Below are positions 38,231-50,205 of a DNA stretch of 64,000 bases, piece after piece. Within the stretch, counting starts at the first letter, position 1. Each line of letters opens with the position of its first letter. The DNA comes from Pseudomonas pohangensis (GTDB lineage Bacteria > Pseudomonadota > Gammaproteobacteria > Pseudomonadales > Pseudomonadaceae), in the NCBI RefSeq assembly GCF_900105995.1, contig NZ_LT629785.1, forward strand, positions 558,001-622,000. The letters are read 5' to 3'. The notes under the pieces were generated by a model, which did no database searches, was not told the DNA's origin, and was given only the letters and a program-made list of their open reading frames with translations. A program made the translations under genes and the position numbers.

Positions 38231-40870
38231 TCAGCCGGACTCGGCCTCAGCACCGGCCCGGGCAGGCGGCAGCGGCGCGATATAGCCGATCACCAGCAAC
38301 AGCAGGCCGACGCTGATAAACGAGACGATGCGCTCCAGGGTGCCGCTGCTGCCCAGATCGACGAGGAACAGTTTGAGCACGGTCAGCCCCAGCAGCAGCG
38401 CCCCGCCGATCCACAGCGAGCGCGAGGCGTGCCGGCGCGACAGGGCCATACAGACCAGCCCGGCCAGGGTCCAGAGAATCGCCAGTACGGTTTGCACCTT
38501 GTTGCTGGTGAACAGGTCGGCCGCATCCCACGGCAGTTGTAGCTCGATGGCCAGGCTGCGCAGGGCGATGGCATTCAACAGCAGGAAGGCGCCGATGGCG
38601 GCGGCTTTATCGGCAATGCCGCTCCAGCGTTCGCGTGCCCACAGCCAGAAAGCGCTCAAGGCCAGCAGTTGTGGCAGATCCAGCGGGTTGAGCAGCAGGT
38701 ACCAGTTCAGCGGTGCGGCGCCGGGTGCCGGTAACAGCATGGCCAGCCAGAGCAAACTGCCCAGCCCGGTGAGCAGCAGCGGTGTCCATTCATGGTAGGC
38801 GACTTCGATCTGTGCGCTCAGTTGCAGGCGCGGCAGTCGATAGACCAGCAGGCTGGCCAGCAACAGTTGCGCTGCGAGATTCCAGTTCAGCTCGGCCGTC
38901 CAGTCACCGACCCAGTAGTCCACTTGCACCGCCAGCAACGCCAGGGCCAGCCAGAGGCTGCCGGCATGCCGCAGCGCCAGGCCGTTATCGGCCTCGCGGC
39001 CAATCCGCAGCAACAGGCCGCTGCTGCCCAGCGCCAGCGCCCAGGCCAGCCAGCCCCAGCCTTGCAGCGGCTCGCCATGCACGGCATTGAGCAGCAGGCA
39101 GAGTGCCAGACCGGCTGGCAGGGCAAAACGGGCCCAGGCCAGCGTGCGCCAGCGCAGACGGATTTCCAGCCAGGCCCAGCCCAGCGCGGAAAGCGCCAGT
39201 ACGCCGGCCATGCTCCAGGCCAGCTGCAGATCGCTGGTCAGGCGCTGCAGTTGCCACAGCCAGGTGAGGTACCAGAACAGCGCCGCCCAGCCGAGCAACG
39301 GCGCTTCCAGCAGGCGCCAGCGCAGCGCGGTACGGCGCAGGCTTTCGGCGCAGCCGAGGGCGCACAGGGCGAGGATCAGGCCGCTCCAGAAACGCGGGTC
39401 ATACCAGTCTGCAGTGTGCTGAGGGGTGTCGAACAATAGCGAACTGGCCGCGCCCAGTTGCAGCGCCAGGGCAATCAGCACGCCCCAGTGGCGCTGCATG
39501 CGCAGGGCGAAGTGCATCACCAGTGCGCCCTCCAGCGCCCAGCACACGGCAGTCCAGTCGCCGGGCAGGGCCAGCGGAATGGCCAGTGAGCCGAGGGCCA
39601 GGGCGATACCGGCCAGGGCGTCATTCAGCAGGCGTGGCGCCTGGCTGCGCAAACGCCACCAGAGCACGGCATAGAGTGCGCCGGCGGCTGCCGAACTGAG
39701 CGCCAGACCATATTCCCAATGCTCGACCAAGGGCTGTTGCAGGCCGATAAACAGCAGCGGGGTGCCGAACAGGATGCTGCTGTCGATGGCCGGATGCTGG
39801 CCTTGCTGGCGCAGGGAGAAGCGCACGCCGATGGCTACATACAGGGCGAAGAACAGCAGCAGGAACGGCTCGACACTGTTGAACTGGCCGGGATGGTACT
39901 GGTTGACGCCCCAGAGCACGCCGATGACGAAGGTGAAGGTGAAACCGAGCAGATTCAGTTCGCGCCAGTTTTTCTGCCAGGCAATCACGGCCAGGCCGAT
40001 ATTCAGCAACGCGTAGTAGCTGAACAGCTGGATATGGCTGCCTTCGCCGGTGGAAGCCAGTACCGGCGCGAGAAAGCCGCCGGCCAGGCCGAAGCTGGCC
40101 AGCATGCGCGCATCCTGGCGCAGCGCCAGAAATGCCGAGAGCACCGCGAGCACGGCCAGCAGGGCAAAGGCCGCACCGGCGGGAATCAGCTGATACAGAC
40201 GCAGCGCGGCGAAGGTCGACATATACAGAATGCCCAGCCCCCCGCCTTGCAGCAGCAAGCCGTAGAGGCGCTTGCGCGGCACAAACCACAGGCCCAGCCC
40301 AAGCAGCGCAGCGCCACCGGCCGCGATGCCGAGCAGACGCAGTGTCAGCGAGACGCTGATGTGCTCACTGGCGTAGCGCAACAGGAAAGCCACGCCGAAG
40401 AACAGCAGCAGCAGACCGATCTTTACTGCCGGGTTGCCTTCGGTAAAGAAGCGGCTGACTGCTTGCAACAGGCGTGCGCTCCAGTCCGGGGTCGCCGCTG
40501 CTGCCGCGGTTGCGGGTTGGGCAGTCCAGGCATTGGCGGGTGCCGGCGCAGGTTGTTGTTCGGCTTGAGGCAGTGTGCCTTGCAGCACCTCGTCGGGCAG
40601 GGTCCAGTCCAGCTCGGCAGCTGAAGGCGCGGAAACCGGCTCGGCAGGCCGGGCCGGCGCAGGTTGGCTTTGCGCCACAGGCGCAGGCTGACTGTTGCGG
40701 CTGGCCAGCTGCTTGAGTTGGGCGTTCAGCTGTTTAAGTTCGCCAGCTTGCCGGCGGGTCTCGGCCAGTAGCCAGCCGAGCAGGCCGCCGGCAACCAGGC
40801 CAAAGGCACTTTCACTGGCGGCGGCACCGAGTACGGCGCCGAGCAGGGCAAGCAGCAAGCGACTGACCAT
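38231..40870 (-). CDS. DUF2339 polytopic membrane protein
   Basis: An inner-membrane protein of 879 residues. An N-terminal hydrophobic segment (1-~38) leads to a short coiled coil (RRQAGELKQLNAQLKQL) and a Pro/Ala/Gln-rich linker (about 60-125). After that come more than twenty predicted transmembrane helices to the C-terminus. This layout is typical of DUF2339 proteins. Function is unknown, and I see no catalytic motif. The start ATG 40870 is preceded by AAGGAG ten bases upstream. A hairpin repeat element lies in the 136 bp between it and the thiolase gene. Confidence 0.88.
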   Translation of the reverse strand: MVSRLLLALLGAVLGAAASESAFGLVAGGLLGWLLAETRRQAGELKQLNAQLKQLASRNSQPAPVAQSQPAPARPAEPVSAPSAAELDWTLPDEVLQGTLPQAEQQPAPAPANAWTAQPATAAAAATPDWSARLLQAVSRFFTEGNPAVKIGLLLLFFGVAFLLRYASEHISVSLTLRLLGIAAGGAALLGLGLWFVPRKRLYGLLLQGGGLGILYMSTFAALRLYQLIPAGAAFALLAVLAVLSAFLALRQDARMLASFGLAGGFLAPVLASTGEGSHIQLFSYYALLNIGLAVIAWQKNWRELNLLGFTFTFVIGVLWGVNQYHPGQFNSVEPFLLLFFALYVAIGVRFSLRQQGQHPAIDSSILFGTPLLFIGLQQPLVEHWEYGLALSSAAAGALYAVLWWRLRSQAPRLLNDALAGIALALGSLAIPLALPGDWTAVCWALEGALVMHFALRMQRHWGVLIALALQLGAASSLLFDTPQHTADWYDPRFWSGLILALCALGCAESLRRTALRWRLLEAPLLGWAALFWYLTWLWQLQRLTSDLQLAWSMAGVLALSALGWAWLEIRLRWRTLAWARFALPAGLALCLLLNAVHGEPLQGWGWLAWALALGSSGLLLRIGREADNGLALRHAGSLWLALALLAVQVDYWVGDWTAELNWNLAAQLLLASLLVYRLPRLQLSAQIEVAYHEWTPLLLTGLGSLLWLAMLLPAPGAAPLNWYLLLNPLDLPQLLALSAFWLWARERWSGIADKAAAIGAFLLLNAIALRSLAIELQLPWDAADLFTSNKVQTVLAILWTLAGLVCMALSRRHASRSLWIGGALLLGLTVLKLFLVDLGSSGTLERIVSFISVGLLLLVIGYIAPLPPARAGAEAESG

Positions 40871-40905
40871 TGGCTAAACACTCCTTGTTATGCGTGCATC
40901 TGATG

Positions 40906-41001
40906 GCTCCCTCGCCCTGAGGGGAGAGGGTTAGGGAGAGGGGGGTTGTTCATATTCTGCCCTCTCCCCCAGCCCCTCTCCCGCAGGCGGGCGAGGGGAG
41001 C
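40906..41001. repeat. Intergenic palindromic repeat, CCCTCTCCC-type
   Basis: A long imperfect inverted repeat. The left arm begins GCTCCCTCGCCC (40906-40917) and carries GGGGAGAGGG; the right arm ends GGGCGAGGGGAGC (40989-41001) and carries CCCTCTCCCCCAGCCCCTCTCCC (40960-40982). This composition matches a dispersed intergenic repeat I know from many gammaproteobacterial genomes. It lies between codirectional genes and may stabilise mRNA ends. Confidence 0.75.
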
Positions 41002-41006
41002 AAGAC

Positions 41007-42188
41007 TCAGTTACGCTCGATTGCCAGCGCCACACCCTGACCGCCGCCGATGCACAGGGTGGCCAGACCTTTTTTCGCGTCGCGCCTGATCATCTCGTGC
41101 AGCAGGGTCACCAGCACGCGGCAGCCGGAAGCACCGATCGGGTGGCCGAGGGCGATGGCGCCACCGTTGACGTTGACCTTGGCGGCATCCCAGCCGAGTT
41201 CCTGGCCAACCGACAAGGACTGGGCGGCGAAGGCTTCGTTGGCTTCGATCAGGTCCAGATCACTCAGCTGCCAGCCGGCTTTGCTCAGGCAGCGCTGGGT
41301 CGCGGTAACCGGGCCGATGCCCATGATCGCCGGATCAACTCCGGCGTTGGCGTAGGCGGCAATTCTGGCCAGTACCGGCAGGCCCAATGCTTCGGCCTTG
41401 GCGGCGCTCATCAGCAGCACGGCAGCGGCGCCGTCATTCAGGCTGGAGGCGTTGCCGGCGGTGACGCTGCCGTCTTTCTTGAACGCCGGCTTGAGTTTGC
41501 TCAGAGCTTCGGCGGTGGTGCCGGCGCGCGGTTGCTCGTCGATGGCGAAGGCGATGGGGTCGCCCTTGCGCTGGGGGATCATGATCGGGGTGATTTCGTC
41601 GGCAAAGCGCCCGGCCTCGATGGCGGCCACGGCTTTCTGCTGGGAGGCGGCGGCGAAGGCATCCTGGGCTTCGCGGCTGATGTTGTATTTGTCCACCAGG
41701 TTCTCAGCGGTGATGCCCATGTGGTAGTCGTTGAAAGCATCCCACAGGCCGTCACTGATCATCGTATCGACGACCTTGCCATGGCCCATGCGCAGACCGG
41801 TACGGGCGCCAGGCAGCACATAGTTGGCCAGGCTCATGTTCTCCATGCCACCGGCAATGATCACTTCGGCATCGCCGCAGCGGATGGCCTGGGCGCCCAG
41901 GTGCAGGGCTTTCAGGCCGGAGCCGCAGACCTTGTTCAGCGTCATGGCCGGCACCGCATGGGGCAAGCCGGCATGCACTGCAGCCTGGCGCGCGGTGTTC
42001 TGTCCGGCACCGGCGGTCAGCACGTGGCCGAGAATCACTTCATCCACCTGTGCCGGATCGAGGCCGGTTTGCGCGAGCAACTGGCGGATCACGGCAGCGC
42101 CCAGCTCAACGGCTGGAATATTGGCCAGGGCACCCTGAAAACTGCCAATGGCGGTGCGGGTGGCGGCGACGATGACGACTTCTTGCAT
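41007..42188 (-). CDS. Acetyl-CoA C-acetyltransferase (AtoB-type thiolase)
   Basis: Biosynthetic-type thiolase condensing two acetyl-CoA or cleaving acetoacetyl-CoA. It has 393 residues from ATG 42188 ([15 protein letters not shown]) with GAGGAAG upstream. The nucleophile Cys88 is in [10 protein letters not shown]; the catalytic His is in [10 protein letters not shown] and the second Cys in TLCIGGGQG. All signatures are complete. It differs in length and sequence from the FadI-like thiolase at 27124. Its neighbour is acs, suggesting a role in acetate or acetoacetate metabolism. Confidence 0.95.
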   Translation of the reverse strand: MQEVVIVAATRTAIGSFQGALANIPAVELGAAVIRQLLAQTGLDPAQVDEVILGHVLTAGAGQNTARQAAVHAGLPHAVPAMTLNKVCGSGLKALHLGAQAIRCGDAEVIIAGGMENMSLANYVLPGARTGLRMGHGKVVDTMISDGLWDAFNDYHMGITAENLVDKYNISREAQDAFAAASQQKAVAAIEAGRFADEITPIMIPQRKGDPIAFAIDEQPRAGTTAEALSKLKPAFKKDGSVTAGNASSLNDGAAAVLLMSAAKAEALGLPVLARIAAYANAGVDPAIMGIGPVTATQRCLSKAGWQLSDLDLIEANEAFAAQSLSVGQELGWDAAKVNVNGGAIALGHPIGASGCRVLVTLLHEMIRRDAKKGLATLCIGGGQGVALAIERN

Positions 42189-42309
42189 GATGGCTTCCTC
42201 GGCGATTAACAGGCGCAACACAGCGCGACAAAGCGCCTATGGTCGCACAGGGGCAGGGTGGATGCGTAGGCTGGAAAACCGTTGCGCGGGTTTTCCGGCC
42301 TGTGGCAAG

Positions 42310-44247
<1,938 letters not shown>

Positions 44248-44561
44248 GTGCGGGCTCCAGAGTGCTCTGTGAGAGTTCTGCTTGCCAGATATCCGCCGGA
44301 CGGGCTGCGCTGAAACCAGCTGTGCGGTTGCGCAGCGGACAAGCACTGCTAACAGAATATTAGCTGCTCACACGAGCAACTCTAGGCAAAGTGGCGCAGC
44401 ACGCAGGCAAACGGCGCAATGCTGAGGGGCATATCACGCCGCAGGCCGCCACGCCGGTCACTGCTTCCGGCCTGTGCCGAAACCGGCGAAAACCCCGCCG
44501 TCAGCCGATACCAGACGGCAGCTGCGCCATTCGGGGTGTCGCTGGCGGTCGGGAATTGCTC
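44248..44561. other. Intergenic region upstream of acs, with a near-perfect palindrome at 44362-44381
   Basis: These 314 bp hold no gene I can support. AGCTGCTC-ACAC-GAGCAACT (44362-44381) is a 20-bp inverted repeat with one mismatch, directly beside the AT-rich box TAATAT read on the minus strand, so it may be an operator of the acs promoter. Nearer pgi, GC-rich sequence with short inverted repeats (for example CGGCG/CGCCG around 44486-44504) could act as a weak pgi terminator. Confidence 0.45.
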
Positions 44562-46226
44562 TCAGCCGCGATGGCGGCCGCGGAAGTAGTTGATCAGGCC
44601 CTGGGTCGAGGCGTCGGCAGCCGGAGCCGGCTCCCAGTCGGTGAGGCCCTGGTAAACCCCCTTGCCGAGTTCCTTGCCCAGTTCCACGCCCCACTGGTCG
44701 AAGGCATTGATGCCCCACAGCACGCTCTGCACGTAGACCTTGTGTTCGTACATGGCGATCAGCGCGCCCAGCCGCCGCGGGCTTATACGCTCCATCACCA
44801 GGGTGTTGCTCGGCCGGTTGCCGGGCACCGCCTTGTGCGGCGCCAGCCGTTGTACTTCGGCTTCTTCCAGGCCTTTGCCACGCAGTTCCGCCTCGGCTTC
44901 GCTACGGCTTTTGCCAAGCATCAGCGCCTGGCTTTGCGACAGGCAGTTGGCATACAGCCACTGGTGGTGGTCGGCCACCGGGTTGTAGCTGCTCACCGGC
45001 ACGATGAAGTCTGCCGGGATCAGCTGGCTGCCCTGGTGCAGCAGCTGGTGGTAAGCGTGCTGCCCGTTGCAGCCGACGCCGCCCCAGATAACCGGGCCGC
45101 TGCCGGCAGTAATCGGGGTGCCGTCCTGGCGCACGCTCTTGCCGTTGGATTCCATGTCGAGCTGCTGCAGGTGATCGGTGATGTTACGCAGGTAGTAGTC
45201 GTACGGCAGGATCGCATGGCTGCTTGCACCCCAGAAGTCGCCGTACCAGACCCCGAGCAGGCCGAGCAGCACCGGAATGTTGCGCTCGAAGGGCGTATTG
45301 CGGAAGTGCAGATCCATGTTGTAGGCGCCGGACAGCAGTTCCTTGAAGTTGGAGATGCCGATCGACATGGCGATCGGCAGACCGATCGCCGACCACAGCG
45401 AATAGCGTCCGCCGACCCAGTCCCATAGCGGCAGGATGTTTTCCTCGCTGATGCCGAAAGCAGTGGCAGCGGCCGGATTGCTGGTGACGGCGATAAAGTG
45501 CCGGCGCAGATTCTCCTCGCTGCCGCCCTGGGCCAGATACCAGGCCCGCGCGGCCTGGGCATTTTTCAGCGTTTCCAGGGTGGAGAAGGATTTGCTTGAG
45601 ACAATGAACAGGGTGGTTTCAGCGGATAACCGGCTGACCAGTTCGCGGAACTCGCTGCCGTCCACATTGGCCAGGTAGTGGCAGCGCAGGCCTTTCTGGG
45701 CAAAAGGCAACAGGGCTTCGGAAACCAGTTGCGGGCCGAGGAAAGAGCCGCCGATACCGATGTTGACCACATCGCTGATGGGTTTTTCCGTATAGCCGCG
45801 CCACAGTCCGTTGTGCAGTTTGCCGACCAGCGTGCTCATCTGCTGCAGGACCTTGTGGATGTCCGGCATGACGTTGCGACCGTTGACCAGCACCTTGTCG
45901 CCCAGCGGTCGGCGCAGGGCGGTGTGCAGGGCCTGGCGTTGTTCCGAGGCATTGATCGCGGTGCCGTCGAACATCGCCTGAATGGCATCGCCCAGGCGGG
46001 CTTCTTCGGCCAGCTTTACCAGCAGTGCGGTGGTGTCCTGGTTGATCAGGTTTTTCGAGAAATCGAGCATCAGGCCGCAGCTCGACAGGCTGAAGCGCTC
46101 GAAGCGCTGCGGGTCGCTGGCAAAGGCTTCACGCATGCTGAAACGGTTCATCTGCGCACGGTGTTCGGTCAGCGCATGCCAGCTGGCCAGTTGCGTGACA
46201 TCAAGGGGGGTCAGGTGATGATCCAT
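44562..46226 (-). CDS. pgi: Glucose-6-phosphate isomerase
   Basis: Interconverts glucose-6-phosphate and fructose-6-phosphate; in pseudomonads it works mainly in gluconeogenesis and the recycling of the Entner-Doudoroff products. It has 554 residues. The family signature regions are [12 protein letters not shown] (about 151-162), the [10 protein letters not shown] segment and [13 protein letters not shown] near residue 512. The start ATG 46226 has AAGG upstream. It lies between panC and acs as expected, except that panD is not present between panC and pgi. Confidence 0.98.
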   Translation of the reverse strand: MDHHLTPLDVTQLASWHALTEHRAQMNRFSMREAFASDPQRFERFSLSSCGLMLDFSKNLINQDTTALLVKLAEEARLGDAIQAMFDGTAINASEQRQALHTALRRPLGDKVLVNGRNVMPDIHKVLQQMSTLVGKLHNGLWRGYTEKPISDVVNIGIGGSFLGPQLVSEALLPFAQKGLRCHYLANVDGSEFRELVSRLSAETTLFIVSSKSFSTLETLKNAQAARAWYLAQGGSEENLRRHFIAVTSNPAAATAFGISEENILPLWDWVGGRYSLWSAIGLPIAMSIGISNFKELLSGAYNMDLHFRNTPFERNIPVLLGLLGVWYGDFWGASSHAILPYDYYLRNITDHLQQLDMESNGKSVRQDGTPITAGSGPVIWGGVGCNGQHAYHQLLHQGSQLIPADFIVPVSSYNPVADHHQWLYANCLSQSQALMLGKSRSEAEAELRGKGLEEAEVQRLAPHKAVPGNRPSNTLVMERISPRRLGALIAMYEHKVYVQSVLWGINAFDQWGVELGKELGKGVYQGLTDWEPAPAADASTQGLINYFRGRHRG

Positions 46227-46327
46227 GGAGAACCTTGGGGCTGGGAGTGGGCTGTGTGTGTAGCGGCTGAGGCCTGTCTGTCGATTCTAGCGCGAATAGT
46301 TCGCCGCGGCGGCATGCTCTGCACGCA

Positions 46328-46353
46328 GAGAAAAGGCAGCCTGGGCTGCCTTT
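46328..46353 (-). terminator. Intrinsic terminator after panC
   Basis: A 10-bp perfect stem, AAAGGCAGCC (46332-46341) and GGCTGCCTTT (46344-46353). Read on the minus strand it ends in TTTTC. It begins 23 bp after the panC stop and should end the folK-panB-panC transcript. Confidence 0.85.
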
Positions 46354-46375
46354 GCGGGTGAGGGACGTCGGGCGC

Positions 46376-47236
46376 TCAGTCTGCGCTGGCGAGGTTGAGC
46401 TCAAGGTTGTCGATCAGTCGCGCCTTGCCCATGAAGGCAGCAGCCAGAATAACCAGATGCTGGTCTTGCGGATCGGCGCTGCGCAGGCTTTGTGCTTCGC
46501 AGATTTCCAGATAGTCGGGGCGGAAGCCGGCTTTGCGCAACGCCGTCTTGCCCTTGCCGGTCAGCTTGGCGAAATCGCGCTCACCAGCGCGAATGGCACT
46601 GGCGATGTCGTTGAGGCAGCCATACAACGCGGGTGCCGCAGCACGCTGGCGTTCGGTCAGGAAACTGTTGCGCGAGGACAGCGCCAGGCCGTCTTCGGCA
46701 CGCACGGTGGGTTCGCCCATGATCTGGATCGACATGTTGAGATCACGCACCAGCTTGCGAATCACCGCCAGTTGCTGGAAATCCTTCTCGCCAAAAATCG
46801 CCAGATCCGGCTGCACTATGTTGAACAGTTTGCTGACCACCGTCGCCACACCATCAAAGTGGCCCGGGCGGCTGGCGCCGCACAAGCCCTCGGAAGCGAC
46901 CGGAACATGGACCGTGGTCTGGCCCTGCATGCCGTCAGGGTAAATTTCTTCCAGTTCGGGCGCGAACAGCAGATCGCAATCGACTTCGATGAGTTTTTCC
47001 TGATCAGCGGCCAGGCTGCGCGGATATTTGCTCAGATCCTCGCTGGGGCCGAATTGCAGCGGATTGACAAAAATGCTGGTGACCACGAAGTCGGCACGCT
47101 GTTTGGCCTTTTCCACCAGTGCCACGTGGCCGCTGTGCAGATTGCCCATGGTCGGTACCAGGGCAATGCGCTTGCCCTTGGAGCGGGCGCCGGCGATGGC
47201 AGCGCGCAGCTCGCGGACGGTTTTTACGGTATTCAT
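46376..47236 (-). CDS. panC: Pantothenate synthetase (pantoate--beta-alanine ligase)
   Basis: Joins pantoate and beta-alanine with ATP to give pantothenate, the CoA precursor. It has 286 residues from ATG 47236 ([10 protein letters not shown]). The start overlaps the panB stop (ATGA). The HIGH-type nucleotide motif appears as [10 protein letters not shown] (about 26-35) and the KMSKS-like region as ALSSRN. A longer frame extends to 47635 inside panB and was rejected. It lacks the usual panD neighbour downstream; instead a terminator and pgi follow. Confidence 0.97.
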   Translation of the reverse strand: MNTVKTVRELRAAIAGARSKGKRIALVPTMGNLHSGHVALVEKAKQRADFVVTSIFVNPLQFGPSEDLSKYPRSLAADQEKLIEVDCDLLFAPELEEIYPDGMQGQTTVHVPVASEGLCGASRPGHFDGVATVVSKLFNIVQPDLAIFGEKDFQQLAVIRKLVRDLNMSIQIMGEPTVRAEDGLALSSRNSFLTERQRAAAPALYGCLNDIASAIRAGERDFAKLTGKGKTALRKAGFRPDYLEICEAQSLRSADPQDQHLVILAAAFMGKARLIDNLELNLASAD

Positions 47237-48033
47237 GCAGTAAATCCGTGCTCGCTGCCGGGAAAGGTACGCTGTTTGACTGCACTGACATAAGCGCCAA
47301 TGGCTGCCTGAATGGAACTCTGGCCTTCCATGAAGTTCTTCACGAACTTCGGCGCGCGGCCACTCAGCGAGAGACCAAGCATGTCGTGCAGTACCAGCAC
47401 CTGGCCATCGGTATCGACCCCGGCGCCAATACCGATTACCGGAATCTTTACCGACTGGCTGATTTCTGCTGCCAAGGCGCTGGGTACACATTCCAGCAAC
47501 AGCATGGCGGCACCAGCCTGTTCCAGTGCCATGGCATCGGCGCGCAATTGACGGGCCTGAACCTCCTGGCGGCCCTGCACCTTGTAGCCACCGAACAGGT
47601 TGACCGATTGCGGGGTCAGACCAAGGTGTGCGCATACCGGCACGCCACGCTCGGCGAGCAGGCGAACCGGCTCGGCCAGCCAGGCGGCACCTTCCAGTTT
47701 GACCATGTGCGCACCGGCCTGCATCAGCGCAGCGCTGCTGGCAAAGGTCTGTTCGAGCGTGGCGTAGGCCATGAACGGCAGGTCCGAGATGATAAAGGCA
47801 CCCTGATTGCCGCGTTTGACCGAGGCGGTATGGTAGGCCATGTCGGCAAGACTGACCGGCAAGGTACTGTCATGACCTTGCAGGACATTGCCCAGTGAGT
47901 CACCCACCAGCAGCACGTCGACACCGGCCTGGCAGGCAGCCTGGGCGAAGGTGGCGTCATAACAGGTAAGCATGGCGATTTTTTCGCCATTCTGCTTGAG
48001 GCCTTGCAAGGTGGTCAGGGTAGTGTCGGGCAT
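47233..48033 (-). CDS. panB: 3-methyl-2-oxobutanoate hydroxymethyltransferase
   Basis: Transfers a hydroxymethyl group from methylene-tetrahydrofolate to alpha-ketoisovalerate, giving ketopantoate. It has 266 residues from ATG 48033 (MPDTTLTTL). AAAGGA lies eight to nine bases upstream of this codon; the ATG three codons earlier (48042) overlaps that Shine-Dalgarno and is rejected. Metal-binding Asp residues are in LLVGDSLG and the active-site Glu in KLEGA. It is coupled to panC by a four-base overlap. Confidence 0.97.
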   Translation of the reverse strand: MPDTTLTTLQGLKQNGEKIAMLTCYDATFAQAACQAGVDVLLVGDSLGNVLQGHDSTLPVSLADMAYHTASVKRGNQGAFIISDLPFMAYATLEQTFASSAALMQAGAHMVKLEGAAWLAEPVRLLAERGVPVCAHLGLTPQSVNLFGGYKVQGRQEVQARQLRADAMALEQAGAAMLLLECVPSALAAEISQSVKIPVIGIGAGVDTDGQVLVLHDMLGLSLSGRAPKFVKNFMEGQSSIQAAIGAYVSAVKQRTFPGSEHGFTA

Positions 48034-48137
48034 GTTGAACATCCTTTATGTGGCCTGATCGGTAGGGATTTTCAGCGCTACCGGGCAACGGGAGGCATAT
48101 AGTCCTGATGAGGGCGTCCGAAGTCAATCACGAGGTG

Positions 48138-48665
48138 TTACCGCTCTGTTACCGCGTTACCGTCGAGTGCGCTACCGCACAGGCGTTGCAAGCCTGCAGA
48201 CGGGCACTTTTGCAGCAGGTCGGTCAGTGCTTGACCATCGGGCAGCTGCAGCTCCGGGGCAATTTCGGCCAGCGGGTAGAGGACGAACGGTCGGGCCTGA
48301 AGGTGATAGTGCGGCACTTGCAAGCGCGGCAGGTCGATCACCTGCTGGGCATACAGCAGGATGTCCAGATCCAGGGTGCGCGGCCCCCAGCGCTCGGCTT
48401 TGCGTTGCCGGCCCTGCTGTAGTTCGATCTGTTGCAGACAGTCGAGCAGTTCGAGCGGTGCCAGGCGGGTGTCCAGTGCTGCAACGGCATTGACATAGTC
48501 AGGCTGGTCGGCCGGACCAAGGGGCTGGCTGGCATACAGCGAAGACACGGCCACGAGGCTGGTTTCCGGCAGCGCCGCCAGGGCACTAATGGCCAGCCGC
48601 AGTTGCCCGGCGGGCTGTCCGAGGTTGCTGCCCAGGCCGATGTAGGCGCGCTGCAAGCTGTTCAT
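48138..48665 (-). CDS. folK: 2-amino-4-hydroxy-6-hydroxymethyldihydropteridine pyrophosphokinase
   Basis: Transfers pyrophosphate to hydroxymethyl-dihydropterin, the step before FolP. It has 175 residues. The N-terminal YIGLGSNLGQP and the signature ERWGPRTLDLDIL (about 91-103), with the metal-binding aspartates, identify it. The start overlaps the pcnB stop (ATGA). panB follows 105 bp downstream. The C-terminal ~20 residues (CPSAGLQRLCGSALDGN) are unremarkable. Confidence 0.96.
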   Translation of the reverse strand: MNSLQRAYIGLGSNLGQPAGQLRLAISALAALPETSLVAVSSLYASQPLGPADQPDYVNAVAALDTRLAPLELLDCLQQIELQQGRQRKAERWGPRTLDLDILLYAQQVIDLPRLQVPHYHLQARPFVLYPLAEIAPELQLPDGQALTDLLQKCPSAGLQRLCGSALDGNAVTER

Positions 48666-50065
48666 TCGGCGGGCGGTGGCGTGCCTTCGGATTTCGCGCC
48701 ACGTCGCCGCCGGCTGCCGCCACGGCGTTTCTTGCGTGGGCCGGCGGCGCTGTCATCCTTGTCGCTGAGGTCGCGAATCATGTCGCGACGCTGGCTGTCG
48801 CTGGCGTCCTGATAGTCCGTCCACCAGTCGCCCAGACCGCCGAGATTTTCTCCGGCGTCTTCACGCAGCAGCAGGAAGTCGTAGCCGGCACGGAAACGCG
48901 GGTTTTCCAGCAGCAGGTCAGCGCGTTTGCCATGCCTTCTTGGCAGACGTTCCTGCATGTCCCAGATTTCGCGAATCGGCATGCTGAAGCGCTTCGGAAT
49001 GGCGGTGTGCTGGCATTGCTCGGTAATCAGGCTCTGCGCTGCTTCCTGCATGGCCGGTATCGGCGGCAGGCCGCGCGCCTGTTGCTGGGCAACCCGGGCC
49101 GGCAGTGCCGGCCAGAGCATGGCGGCAAACAGGAAGGCGGGAGTTACCGGCCGGCCTTCCGCGATGCGTTTATCGGTACTGGCCAGGGCCAGGCGCATCA
49201 GGTTGCCGGCATATTGCGGGTCATTCTTGAGTGCCGCCGCACTGGCGGGAAACAGCGGCGCCAGCAGGTCGTATTCGACCAGCAGATCGAAAGTGAACTC
49301 GGCATAACCACCGAGAAACAGTTTGAGGACTTCCTCGAACAGGCGTGCCGAAGGAATGTCGCGCAGCAAGTGGGCCAGCGGACGAATCGGCTCGGCAGTG
49401 TGTTTTTCGATGTCGAAATCGAGCTTGGCGGCAAAGCGTATCGCCCGCAGCATGCGCACAGGATCTTCCTGATAGCGCTGGGTCGGGTCGCCGATCATGC
49501 TGATCTGGCGGTTCTGGATATCCTGAGCGCCGTGGGCGTAATCCAGCACGTGCTCGGTGCTGGGATCGTAATACAGGGCATTGATGGTCAGGTCACGGCG
49601 TTGCGCATCGTCTTCCAGGCTGCCGTAGACATTGTCGCGCAGGATGCGGCCACTCTCGTTGCGTGAAGACAGATGGTTGTCTTCTTCGTCATCCCCTTGC
49701 GGGTGATTGGCGCGGAAGGTTGCCACTTCGATGATTTCACGGCCGAAATGCACATGCACGAGTTTGAACCTTCGGCCGATCACCCGGGCGTTGCGGAACT
49801 CTGCGCGGACCTGTTCCGGCGTGGCGCTGGTCGCGACATCGAAGTCCTTGGGTTTGAGACCGAGCATCAGATCGCGTACACAGCCACCAACCAGATACGC
49901 CTGATAGCCCGCTTTTTGCAGACGCTCGACTACGTTGATCGCGTTGCGGCTGATTTGCGCGCGGCGCATCGAGTGTTTGGCGTGGCCAATGACCACCGGG
50001 GTGCTGCGGGGGTGCTTGCTGCGGCGCAGGGGCGAACGGAGTGACTGGATCAACTTCTTCAGCAT
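48662..50065 (-). CDS. pcnB: Poly(A) polymerase I
   Basis: Adds 3' poly(A) tails that target RNA for decay. It has 467 residues from ATG 50065 (MLKKLIQSLRSP). The nucleotidyltransferase core has LVGGCVRDLMLG (58-69) and catalytic Asp74/Asp76 in KDFDVATS. The RNA-binding region and the basic C-terminal tail (KKRRGGSRRRRG) are typical of Pseudomonas PcnB. A longer frame upstream runs through the crcZ sRNA region and was rejected. The Shine-Dalgarno is weak. It is preceded by crcZ and overlaps folK. Confidence 0.97.
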   Translation of the reverse strand: MLKKLIQSLRSPLRRSKHPRSTPVVIGHAKHSMRRAQISRNAINVVERLQKAGYQAYLVGGCVRDLMLGLKPKDFDVATSATPEQVRAEFRNARVIGRRFKLVHVHFGREIIEVATFRANHPQGDDEEDNHLSSRNESGRILRDNVYGSLEDDAQRRDLTINALYYDPSTEHVLDYAHGAQDIQNRQISMIGDPTQRYQEDPVRMLRAIRFAAKLDFDIEKHTAEPIRPLAHLLRDIPSARLFEEVLKLFLGGYAEFTFDLLVEYDLLAPLFPASAAALKNDPQYAGNLMRLALASTDKRIAEGRPVTPAFLFAAMLWPALPARVAQQQARGLPPIPAMQEAAQSLITEQCQHTAIPKRFSMPIREIWDMQERLPRRHGKRADLLLENPRFRAGYDFLLLREDAGENLGGLGDWWTDYQDASDSQRRDMIRDLSDKDDSAAGPRKKRRGGSRRRRGAKSEGTPPPAE

Positions 50066-50185
50066 GAGAGGCACTGTCTGGCGGGTTGGGCAGCCGGAAT
50101 GGCTAATGGCCGCAGGGTGGAGGCGGATTCTAGCATTGGCTGGGGGGATATGTTGACCGCAGATATCGGGGGAGGCCAAAGCACT

Positions 50186-50205
50186 GGGGGAGCCGAAGCT
50201 CCCCC
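50186..50205 (-). terminator. UUCG-capped hairpin at the likely 3' end of CrcZ
   Basis: Minus-strand GGGGGAGC-TTCG-GCTCCCCC, a perfect 8-bp stem with a stable UUCG tetraloop. It is followed only by a weak T-rich stretch, so it may mark a processed 3' end rather than an efficient stop; some transcription probably continues into pcnB. Confidence 0.7.

Noticed and set aside
47237..47635. Upstream extension of panC to give a 419-residue protein
   Set aside because: The extra 133 residues lie inside panB in another frame; the ATG overlapping the panB stop gives the normal 286 residues.
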